Positions 15,957 through 23,370 of a DNA stretch of 64,000 nucleotides are shown piece after piece (the first letter of the stretch is position 1; every line of letters begins with the position of its first letter). Below the pieces are notes generated by a model. It searched no databases and was not told where the DNA came from. It saw only the letters and a program-made list of their open reading frames with translations. The DNA comes from Streptomyces pacificus (lineage in GTDB: Bacteria > Actinomycetota > Actinomycetes > Streptomycetales > Streptomycetaceae). The stretch is taken from positions 124,001 through 188,000 of the forward strand of contig NZ_BLLG01000005.1 in NCBI RefSeq assembly GCF_011766325.1, in the 5' to 3' direction. A program made the translations under genes and the position numbers.

Positions 15957-17060
15957 TCACCGTTGCCGGGGGCCGACCGGCCCCTCGCTCATGGCCTTGA
16001 TGCCCTCGATACTGCGCAGTTGGTGCACAAGTCCGTACTGCGCGGCCACCTGGGCGGCCTGGTCGAGGACGAGGAGTCCATCATCCCGAGTCGCCGCATC
16101 GGAGAGCAGGATGTGGCCATGAGCGGTGTCCCGTCGCACACGCTGCATCGGTGAGTCGGTCGTCACGCTGCTGCGGGCGATGTCGATGAAGTGCAGGGCC
16201 TTGCGTAGGTCGCCGGCGCCGCGGCGGGCGAGGGCGAGCTTCTGGTGGGCCACCGACCAGTCATCCGGTTCGGTGAGGTCCTCGAAGTCGCGGGTCGCCG
16301 CCTGCATGACGCGGGTCGCATAGTCGTGCTGGCCGTCCTTGCTCAGCGCGGTCCCCACCCACAGCCTCGCGCGGGCCCGGTCGCGGCGGGAGAGCCGGTC
16401 ATCGACGGCGAGGGTCTCGTAGTGGCGGGCGGCGATCTCCAGCTTCCCGGACATCTCGGTGATGACGGCGAGGGACAGGTCGAGCTGGGCGACGCGGCGG
16501 GGGATGTCGAGCTGGGTGAAGACCGCGCGGGCGCCGGCATAGGAGTGCTGGGCGGACATTGGGCCCAGGACAACGCCCTGGTTTCGCTTGAGGTCGCCGA
16601 GCAGGGCGGTGGAGCGGGCGAAGAGATACAGGCCCTTCTCGTCCAGCTCGGGGACCTTGAACCGGCTCAGCCACCGGGTGAGGAGGCTGTCGGCGAAGGC
16701 GAAGTTCTGCCGGGACAGGGCGACCACGACGCGGTCCAGGTCGTCGGCCCAGGACTCGTACTCCCAGGTCCGGGGGCCGCAGGCGGTGACGCGGCGTCGG
16801 CCGGCGTTCTGCACCGGGCTGGTCATCTCGGACAGGAGCGTTTCGAATCGCAGGTGGACAGCGGCGTCCGCGCGGCCGAGGGCGGTGTCGAGGATGGCCT
16901 GGGTGTCAGGTCTGGGCTCGGTTTCGGCGAGCTTGCTCTCCCACTTGGACACGGTCGCGACGGCCAGGCCGAGTTGCTGGGCGAAGGCCCGCACGCTCAG
17001 TCGCAGGGCGAGCCGCAGGGCCTTGGCCTCCAGGCCGGTCCAGTGGTGCACGGTCGCCAC
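15957..17060 (-). CDS. HTH (XRE) regulator with TPR-like domain
   Basis: A 367-residue protein. The N-terminal helix-turn-helix is formed by LRLSVRAFAQQLGLAVATVS followed by KWESK (about residues 20-45). The remainder is helical with TPR-like repeats, for example ARRHYETLAVDDRLSRRDRA and KLALARRGAGDLRKALHFID. This is a common Streptomyces regulator type. The GTG at 17060 is preferred because GGAAGGGAG lies seven bases upstream. The region upstream (17061-17214) separates it from plus-strand scraps. As the first gene of the minus-strand operon it probably controls the cassette, including the divergent SAH-hydrolase-like and Nudix genes. Confidence 0.85.
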   Translation of the reverse strand: MATVHHWTGLEAKALRLALRLSVRAFAQQLGLAVATVSKWESKLAETEPRPDTQAILDTALGRADAAVHLRFETLLSEMTSPVQNAGRRRVTACGPRTWEYESWADDLDRVVVALSRQNFAFADSLLTRWLSRFKVPELDEKGLYLFARSTALLGDLKRNQGVVLGPMSAQHSYAGARAVFTQLDIPRRVAQLDLSLAVITEMSGKLEIAARHYETLAVDDRLSRRDRARARLWVGTALSKDGQHDYATRVMQAATRDFEDLTEPDDWSVAHQKLALARRGAGDLRKALHFIDIARSSVTTDSPMQRVRRDTAHGHILLSDAATRDDGLLVLDQAAQVAAQYGLVHQLRSIEGIKAMSEGPVGPRQR

Positions 17061-17214
17061 GCGTCGCTCCCTTCCATCGGTCATCGAAGCAGATCCGTGC
17101 AGCCGGCGGGACGGAAGTAGAACGGAAGTAGAACAACCGGTGATTGTCCGGGAGTTGGCCGGACGCCACGATCAGAGCGTCATCACTTGTCGAGTCTTTT
17201 GGACGGTCCTGAGC

Positions 17215-17373
17215 ATGGAACCCCTCACGGAGCATCGCCCGGTCAGCGGCCCGGTCGTCTACGGCTTCCTGCGGCTGGTGCGGGTCTCCCAAGCGCGGAA
17301 GGACGCGCTCGTCGCCTCGCTCGCCGAGTACTGTCGCAGCCACGAACTGCAGTTGGCCAGGCACGGTCCTTAA
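17215..17373 (+). pseudogene. Resolvase-like protein fragment (N-terminal 52 residues)
   Basis: The frame begins MEPLTEHRPVSGPVVYGFLR and continues LVRVSQARKDALVASLAEYC, then RSHELQLARHGP and a stop. The style is that of the small resolvase-N-like proteins of Streptomyces that open with a VYGYLR strand and run past 100 residues. This copy ends abruptly just where an ATPase fragment begins in another frame. I infer a deletion junction near 17350-17365. Confidence 0.5.
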
Positions 17374-17675
17374 CCTCTGAGGCCCTGGCCGACTGGGGTC
17401 TGCCGGACCGCGCCGAGGACGTCCGGCTCTGCGTCTCCGAACTCGCCACCAACGCCCTGGTCCACGGGACTGCCCCCGGACACGGCTTCCTGGTCAAGCT
17501 CGACGCCGACGAGGCTGTCGTACGCCTGGAAGTGCACGACAGCCGCCGCCAGCACCCGGAAGCCCGGCAGGCCGCCGGCACGGACACCTCCGGACGCGGG
17601 CTGACCCCGGTGAACGCGCTCGTCGGCGGCTGGGGGCCTCCTACTCGGGCTGGACCCCCTGCCGCAGTCCGCTGA
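17350..17675 (+). pseudogene. Anti-sigma-factor-like HATPase fragment
   Basis: From about 17355 the frame reads RSLTSEALADWGLPDRAEDV, then RLCVSELATNALVHGTAPGH, VVRLEVHDSR, GRGLTPVNALVGGWG. These are the helix 1, N box, central strand and G box of RsbW-like HATPase proteins that are abundant in Streptomyces. The native N terminus is missing, replaced by the resolvase-like fragment in another frame. The C terminus changes frame after VGGWG. It is therefore the middle of a broken gene. Confidence 0.55.
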
Positions 17676-17754
17676 CGCCGCCAAGGTCGACGCCTACCTG
17701 GACGCAGCGCTGGCAGCCGACCAGCTGCTGTTCGGACGCTCCCGCAACCGCTGA
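17641..17754 (+). pseudogene. C-terminal gene fragment of unknown origin
   Basis: An open stretch reads LLGLDPLPQSADAAKVDAYL, then DAALAADQLLFGRSRNR and a stop. It looks like the helical C terminus of some protein and has no start. It follows the HATPase fragment in a different frame and lies 51 bp before the SAH-hydrolase-like gene. I do not recognise the parent family. Confidence 0.35.
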
Positions 17755-17805
17755 ACCCGCATCTTCTCGCACGGCCCCCGGACGGAACGATGAGAGGGAA
17801 ATGCC

Positions 17806-18927
17806 ATGGAAACCTTCGAACGCGCCCGGCTGGACGCCTACTTTGCTCGGATCGCCGCCCAGTTCGCGCCGGGTGAGCAGACGGTGTCGTTCCTCATCAC
17901 GCATCTGCTGGCCGAGCGTCCCGCGTTCGTCCGCGCGGTCGCCGCGATGACCCGGCTCACCGCGGTGCTGCCCAAGCCGAAGTCCGTCCACCCGGCCGCG
18001 AAGCGCGAGGTCGAGCAGACGCACATGGTCGACACCCTCACCCGCGAAATGTTCGCCCAGGCCGACGACGCTCTGGACTACCTCGAATCCCGTGCCGCCG
18101 ACCAGACGGTCACTCTGCTGGACGTCGGCGGCTACTTCGCCCCCAGCCTCGCCGACGTCCACAACCGCTTCACCGGCCAGCTCGCCGGGGTGATCGAGGA
18201 CACCGAGAACGGGCACCGCCGCTACCAGGACCTCGACAAACTGCCCTGCCCCGTTGTCTCCGTCGCCCGCTCACCACTGAAGGACCCCGAGGACTTCCTC
18301 GTCGGCCAATCCGTCGTCTTCTCCACCGAGGCCGTCATGCGCGATCGCGGCGACATCCTCCACGGCCGCCCCGCCCTGGTGATCGGCTTCGGCAAACTCG
18401 GCTCCTCGATCGCCCGCCTCCTGCACGGCAAGGGCGTCCAGGTCACCGTCTTCGACATCGACCCCGTCCGCCGCACCCAGGCACTCTCCCAGGGCTTCAC
18501 CGTCGCCCGCGACCGCGAAGCCGCCCTGACCGGCGCCGGCCTGGTCCTCTGCGCGACCGGCGCCGTCTCCCTGCGCGGCGAGGACTTCTCCCACCTTCGT
18601 AATGGCGCCTACGTCGCCACCGTCACCAGCAGCGAGGACGAACTCGACATCGCCGGACTCCCCGACGTCTACACCCGCACCCAGGTCGGCGACCACGTCA
18701 CCCGCTACCAGACCACCGGCCACTACTTCTATCTGGCGAACGGCGGCAACGCCGTCAACTTCATCCACGGCGCCAGCGTTGGGCCGTTCATCTTCCTGGT
18801 CCAGGCCGAGATCCTCGCCGCGATCAGGATGCTCACCCGCGGCGACCTCGCCCCCGGCATCCATGAGGTCCCCGCACCCGACCGCGAAGCCATCGCGGCG
18901 ACCTGGCTCTCCTACTTCAACAGGTGA
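17806..18927 (+). CDS. S-adenosylhomocysteine hydrolase-like NAD-binding protein
   Basis: A 373-residue protein distantly related to adenosylhomocysteinase. A Rossmann fold occupies the middle (VIGFGKLGSSIARLLHGKGV then VTVFDIDP), preceded by VFSTEAVMRDRGDILHGRPA. The closing segment GGNAVNFIHGASVGPFIFL resembles the SAHH active-site end. It is shorter than true SAHH (about 430-480 residues), and the substrate-binding N-terminal half is replaced by a divergent domain, so a different substrate is likely. The ATG at 17806 has AGAGGG upstream. The stop overlaps the Nudix start (GTGA), so the two genes are cotranscribed. They face away from the regulator operon across the scrap region. Confidence 0.8.
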   Translation: METFERARLDAYFARIAAQFAPGEQTVSFLITHLLAERPAFVRAVAAMTRLTAVLPKPKSVHPAAKREVEQTHMVDTLTREMFAQADDALDYLESRAADQTVTLLDVGGYFAPSLADVHNRFTGQLAGVIEDTENGHRRYQDLDKLPCPVVSVARSPLKDPEDFLVGQSVVFSTEAVMRDRGDILHGRPALVIGFGKLGSSIARLLHGKGVQVTVFDIDPVRRTQALSQGFTVARDREAALTGAGLVLCATGAVSLRGEDFSHLRNGAYVATVTSSEDELDIAGLPDVYTRTQVGDHVTRYQTTGHYFYLANGGNAVNFIHGASVGPFIFLVQAEILAAIRMLTRGDLAPGIHEVPAPDREAIAATWLSYFNR

Positions 18928-19475
18928 TCACCATGACCATCACGGCCAACCACATCCGCACCACCATCGCCGCCTACCTTGACGAACACCCCGAGGACAA
19001 GCGCGAACTCGGCGTCTTCCTCGGCCTCCTGGACGACGGCGACGACCTCACCAACCGCAAGACCCTGCCCGGCCACGTCACCGCAGGGGCGATCCTCGTC
19101 GGCCCCGACGGCCGCATCCTGCATATTCTCCACAACGTGACCCAGAAGTGGCTTTTGCCCGGCGGTCATCTGGAGCCCTCGGACGAGACGCTCCTGCAGG
19201 CCGCCGAGCGCGAACTCGCAGAGGAGACCGGCATCCCGCCCCACGTCGTCACCCCGCACGGTGAGACTCCGCTTCACGTCGACATCCACCCCATCGACGC
19301 CAACCCCGCCAAGGGTGAGCCCGCCCACCAGCACTTCGACTTCCGCTTCCTCTTCCGCACCACCGCCGACATTGGCGAACTCCAGGCCGAAGAAGTCTCC
19401 GACGCTGCCTGGCGAACGGTCGGCGCCCTCCACGGCGAGAGGTTGCGTCAGCGCGTCGCCCAGGCACTGCGTTGA
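18924..19475 (+). CDS. Nudix hydrolase
   Basis: A 183-residue Nudix protein that should hydrolyse a nucleoside diphosphate linked to some moiety. The Nudix box is complete: GHLEPSDETLLQAAERELAE then ETGI, matching Gx5Ex7REUxEExGU. The strand before it is KWLLPGG. A 50-residue N-terminal helical part precedes the fold. The GTG at 18924 overlaps the stop of the SAH-hydrolase-like gene. An ATG at 18933 is also possible. The coupling implies action in the same pathway. Confidence 0.88.
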   Translation: MITMTITANHIRTTIAAYLDEHPEDKRELGVFLGLLDDGDDLTNRKTLPGHVTAGAILVGPDGRILHILHNVTQKWLLPGGHLEPSDETLLQAAERELAEETGIPPHVVTPHGETPLHVDIHPIDANPAKGEPAHQHFDFRFLFRTTADIGELQAEEVSDAAWRTVGALHGERLRQRVAQALR

Positions 19476-19703
19476 CCCCAAGACCGGTCGCCCCTGCGCC
19501 TGCGACCCCCGACGCGCTCGGGGGCGGCCTCCCAGCCCGCCCAGCGACAGGCCGCCAAGAGTGACCTTCGTCACTTGACACGGTGATCGTTGCCATGGAA
19601 AGCGACACGATGGACCGTCTCTACGAGACGCGGGCCGGAGCGGCCGCCACCTCCCAAAGCGACAGGGCCTGCATGGGACACGGTCTCTGCGGCGACAACA
19701 GGA

Positions 19704-19808
19704 TGGAATCACCACGACCTCGGCCAGGAAGGCGCGGCTCAGCGCTACTACCAGGTCGGCTACAAGCTCGCCTGCGGAGCCGACCCCCACGGCCACGCCA
19801 CCTGGATG
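19704..19808 (+). pseudogene. TPR-type regulator fragment
   Basis: A short open stretch reads WNHHDLGQEGAAQRYYQVGY then KLACGADPHGHATWM. This is the repeat pattern (AxDLGxxxxAQRYYxxAxxLA) of the C-terminal domain of Streptomyces HTH/TPR regulators. It has no start and is cut off at both ends. Confidence 0.4.
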
Positions 19809-20013
19809 ACGCTGGAGGAACTCGCGGGTGCTCGCGCGCCTCCCGTTGCTCGTCCGGGTCGGCAGCCCACTCGCGGCGTTCCGTGGGGCAGTCCGGGGCG
19901 GGCACGGTTGCCGCTCGCATGGTCGGTTGTACCCATGCCGAACGCTGCGGGTCGGGGTCGAGTCGGTCGGCTATGCGCAGTGCTTCGCCCCGGAGCCACC
20001 GGAGCACCAGCAC
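19800..20013 (-). pseudogene. Minus-strand protein fragment, unknown family
   Basis: A minus-strand stretch reads LVLRWLRGEALRIADRLDPD, then RSAWVQPTMRA, then REWAADPDEQREAREHPRVP. Composition and third-position GC look like genuine protein, but no family was recognised and no complete gene can be built. It abuts the TPR fragment, consistent with a recombination scar. Confidence 0.3.
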
Positions 20014-20509
20014 GGGGGAACTTCAACAAGGACCTGCACCGCCCGTGCCGACAGACCAACGACGTGCCTCTGCCGCACGGCAGCGGCATCCTGCTCGTAC
20101 GCCGCTGCACCCCGCATAGGGCGCCGTGGGCTCCCGTGGGGTCTCCAAGCGCACGGGAGCCCACCCCCCGGGCACCGGCCCGGCGGGCACACGAGAGGCC
20201 ACGGGAGACACCGCCCGCGGCCCCGTGCTGATGGACCGGGTGATGCTGCGCGGCGACCATGATCCGGAACGGAATGCCCCCCGGGAAACGGCTGTGACGA
20301 CGCCGGTCACCACGCCCGGCGCGCCGGCGACCCGCGCCCGGTTCCGGCCCGGCAACGCCCGCCGCACTCCGCTGGCACTCCGCCGGGACGGCTCCCACGC
20401 CGTCCGTGAGGCCTCTCTCATCGCCGGCTCACACCCGGCTCATACCTCCCTTGCAGGCTTCTCGCCAACGGCGCCCGCCCGGGGCGCCCGTCGCACAGGA
20501 GAACCACCA
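20014..20509. other. Gap before the carbonic anhydrase gene
   Basis: No gene is supported. A frame open from 20126 leads into the carbonic anhydrase but has no protein-like content. This is the probable right edge of the accessory island. No tRNA or attachment-site repeat was recognised. Confidence 0.5.
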
Positions 20510-21112
20510 GTGAACGACCTGCTCGAACGCGCCCGGTCCTTCCGCCAGCGGATCGTCCGCGACCGGGGCTACTACCGCAGTCTCGCCGCCGGCCAGGCTC
20601 CCGCCGCGCTGTTCATCACCTGCTCCGACTCCCGCGTGGTGCCGTGCCTCATCACCGACGCGCATCCGGGCGAACTCTTCGAGCTGCGCACCGCCGGCCA
20701 CGTCGTCCCCTCCTACACGGCCGAGGCGAGGTGCGCGGAGGCCGCCACCATCGAGTACGCGGTCGACGTGCTGCGGGTGCGCGACGTCATCGTCTGCGGC
20801 CACTCGCACTGCGGCGCGGTGGCCGCCCTGGCCAGGGGCGAGGACCTGAGCACACTGCCCAGCGTCGCCACCTGGCTCGAATCCTCCCGCCCCGCGCTGT
20901 CGTCCCTGCGCGGCGCCGCACCCGACGACGCCGAGCTGGAGGCCCACGTCCAGTGCCATGTCGCGGCCCAGGTCGAGGCGCTGCGCGGCTACCCGCAGAT
21001 CGAGCGCGCGGTCGCCGCGGGCCGCCTCGGACTGCATGCCTGGTACTACCGCGTCGACACCGGCGAGGTGAAGGAGATCACCGCGGTGTTCGGCGACCCC
21101 CGCCGCCGCTGA
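20510..21112 (+). CDS. Beta-class carbonic anhydrase
   Basis: A 200-residue zinc enzyme interconverting CO2 and bicarbonate. The zinc ligands are visible in CSDSRV (Cys, with Asp/Arg dyad) and CGHSHCGA (His and Cys). TIEYAVDVLRVRDVIVCG is the usual strand before the second motif. The GTG at 20510 has AGGAG nine bases upstream. Longer in-frame extensions do not look like protein. It lies 61 bp before a SulP transporter, giving a probable bicarbonate uptake and hydration unit. Confidence 0.93.
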   Translation: MNDLLERARSFRQRIVRDRGYYRSLAAGQAPAALFITCSDSRVVPCLITDAHPGELFELRTAGHVVPSYTAEARCAEAATIEYAVDVLRVRDVIVCGHSHCGAVAALARGEDLSTLPSVATWLESSRPALSSLRGAAPDDAELEAHVQCHVAAQVEALRGYPQIERAVAAGRLGLHAWYYRVDTGEVKEITAVFGDPRRR

Positions 21113-21173
21113 AACCGCGCCCCCACGCCCTTCCCGGCGCGCACCGGCCAGCGGTGCGCGCGAAAGGACCATC

Positions 21174-23111
21174 GTGTCAACGCTCTCCCTCTCACGGAAA
21201 CAGCCGCCGCGCCACGCGTACCGGGCCCCGCGGCCCTCCGCACCGGCCGGCGGCGGCATGTCCTCGCTCGGTACCGACCTCCTCGCCTCGCTCGTGGTCT
21301 TCCTGGTCGCCGTGCCCCTGTGCATCGGCATCGCGGTGGCCTCAGGGGTGCCCGTGGCCCTGGGCATCGTCTCCGGGATCGTCGGCGGACTGGTCGTCGG
21401 ACTCCTGCCCGGCAGCAGCATCCAGGTCAGCGGTCCGGCGGCCGGACTCGCGGCCCTCGTACTGGAGTTCGTCGGCGAGCACGGGATCGCCCTGCTGGGG
21501 CCGGTCGTCCTGGCCGCGGGCCTGCTCCAGGTGCTGCTCGGGGCACTGCGGATGGGACGTGCCTTCCAGTCCATCTCGCTCGCCGTCGTCCAGGGCATGC
21601 TCGCCGGAATCGGCCTTCCGCTGATACTGAGTCAGACATACGCCCTGGCGGACTCCGCGCAGACCGGATCGGCCCTGGGGAACCTCGCGGGCCTCCCCGA
21701 CCTCCTCGGCCGCACGCTCGCCGAGCCGCACCGCAGCGCCGCGCTCCTGCTCGGGGTCCTCGCGGTCGCCCTGTGCTTCGCCTGGCGGAAGGTCCCCGGC
21801 CCGGTCGGCAAGGTGCCCGCGCCGCTGGCCGTGGTGGTGATCGGCACGGTCGTGGCGGCCTTCCCGGGATTCGACGTCCAACGCGTCTCCTTCGGCGATC
21901 TGCGCGACGCGGTCACGGTTCCGGGTCCGGGGGACTTCGCCGGGCTCCTCGACATCGGGGTGCTCGCCACCGCCGTCACCTTCGCCGTCATCGCCTCGGC
22001 GGAGACGCTGTTCAGCGCGGCGGCCGTCGACCGGATGCACAGCGGTCCCCGTACCCGGTACAACGCCGAGCTGGTCTCGCAGGGCATCGGAAACTCCCTG
22101 TGCGGGCTGCTGGGCTCGCTGCCCATCACCGCGGTGATCGCCCGGAGTTCGGCCAATGTGCAGGCCGGCGCGAGGACCAAGGTCTCGCGGGTGGTGCACG
22201 GCGGCTGGCTGCTGGCGTTCGGGCTGCTGCTCCCCGGGTTGCTGGGCCTCATCCCCGTGGCGGTGCTCGCCGGGGTGCTCGTCCACGCCGGCTGGAAGCT
22301 CTTCGACCCCGGGGCCTTCCCCCGGATGTGGCGGACCGACCGCGGCGAGGGAGTCGTCATGGTGATCACCACGGTGGCGATCGTCGTCTCCAACCTCCTG
22401 GAGGGCGTGCTCGCGGGCCTGGCCGCCGCCATCGTCCTGGCGGCCGTACGGATGTCCCGGATGACGATCCGGATCTCCTCCGCGGACGGCGTCACCCGCC
22501 TGGCGCTGAGCGGCAACGCGACCTTCCTGCGGCTGCCCCGCCTGATCGACGCCCTGGAGTCGGTGGCCGCCGAGCCCCGTGTCCATGTGGACCTCAGCGG
22601 TGCCTCCCACCTCGACCTCGCCTGCCGCAGCCAGGTGGAGGACTGGGTCGGGCAGCGCCGCAGGACCGGCACCGGGCGGGTGGAGGTGAGCCTGCCGGAG
22701 TACGGGCCGGTGGAGACGAACCCGCCGGAGCACAGGCCGGTGGAAGTGAGCCTGCCGGAGTACGGGCCGGTGGAGACGGACCCGCCGGAGCACAGGCCGG
22801 TGGAGACGGACCCGGCACACCACGGGCCACCGACCGCCGGACCCGGCGGGGCGCCTGCCGCGCCCCGCTCCGGTGCGGTGCCCGGCGTCTCGCCGGCCCG
22901 GTGCCGACCGCCGGCCGGCGCTCCCGGGCCGGTTCCGGTGCGCACGGCGGCCGCCCGCCCCACGCACGACACGGCTCAGGGACACCGGTTCGCCTCGGCG
23001 CTGAGCACCCGGGACGGACAGGCCCGCGGCACCCGCCCACTCAGGCGGGTGGCCGAGGGGGCCGAGAGGGCAGTGGGCACCCGCATCCGGTCTGAGCGCC
23101 CCTCCGAGTGA
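21174..23111 (+). CDS. SulP family transporter with STAS domain, likely bicarbonate
   Basis: A 645-residue SulP transporter. About ten to twelve membrane segments run from residue 35 to 430, beginning LLASLVVFLVAVPLCIGIAV. A STAS domain follows (near residue 465, VHVDLSGASHLDLACRSQVE). The adjacent carbonic anhydrase argues for bicarbonate rather than sulfate. The GTG at 21174 has AAAGGA eight bases upstream. Beyond residue 500 the protein has an atypical hydrophilic tail of about 140 residues that starts with four 10-residue repeats (VEVSLPEYGP and VETDPPEHRP alternating) and continues Pro/Ala/Arg-rich. That tail may be an expansion rather than a functional domain. Confidence 0.9.
   Translation: MSTLSLSRKQPPRHAYRAPRPSAPAGGGMSSLGTDLLASLVVFLVAVPLCIGIAVASGVPVALGIVSGIVGGLVVGLLPGSSIQVSGPAAGLAALVLEFVGEHGIALLGPVVLAAGLLQVLLGALRMGRAFQSISLAVVQGMLAGIGLPLILSQTYALADSAQTGSALGNLAGLPDLLGRTLAEPHRSAALLLGVLAVALCFAWRKVPGPVGKVPAPLAVVVIGTVVAAFPGFDVQRVSFGDLRDAVTVPGPGDFAGLLDIGVLATAVTFAVIASAETLFSAAAVDRMHSGPRTRYNAELVSQGIGNSLCGLLGSLPITAVIARSSANVQAGARTKVSRVVHGGWLLAFGLLLPGLLGLIPVAVLAGVLVHAGWKLFDPGAFPRMWRTDRGEGVVMVITTVAIVVSNLLEGVLAGLAAAIVLAAVRMSRMTIRISSADGVTRLALSGNATFLRLPRLIDALESVAAEPRVHVDLSGASHLDLACRSQVEDWVGQRRRTGTGRVEVSLPEYGPVETNPPEHRPVEVSLPEYGPVETDPPEHRPVETDPAHHGPPTAGPGGAPAAPRSGAVPGVSPARCRPPAGAPGPVPVRTAAARPTHDTAQGHRFASALSTRDGQARGTRPLRRVAEGAERAVGTRIRSERPSE
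22681..22815 (+). repeat. 30-bp in-frame repeats in the transporter tail
   Basis: About four and a half alternating 30-bp units encode VEVSLPEYGP and VETNPPEHRP/VETDPPEHRP in the transporter's C-terminal tail. The units keep the reading frame. They differ by few bases, which indicates recent expansion. Confidence 0.85.
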
Positions 23112-23370
23112 GACCGCCCGCACCCGCCCGCGCGGCCGGCCGGGCCCCGTCCGTCGGTGGATCACCAGCGGATCAGCGGTGGATCATCAGCGCGGAAACG
23201 CGGCCGGGCGGCATGGACGGGCGGAGAGGTCTGGCCCAGGGCCGGACGGCACGGCCGGACGGCACGCATGGCGCGGCCGAGCGGCGCGACATGGACGCGG
23301 CAGAACACCATGGCTCGGCGAGGCGACACGGGCGCGACCGGTCGGGGGACATCCCGTGGCGCGTTTCGCC

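Noticed and set aside
14036..20509. Integrated prophage or integrative conjugative element.
   Set aside because: No integrase, excisionase, replication, transfer or structural genes and no tRNA or att repeats were seen. The island is accessory but its vehicle is not visible.
21342..23165. Long minus-strand frames opposite the SulP transporter.
   Set aside because: They are shadows of a transporter with clear membrane helices and a STAS domain. Their sequences are low in hydrophobic order and Arg/Gly-rich.
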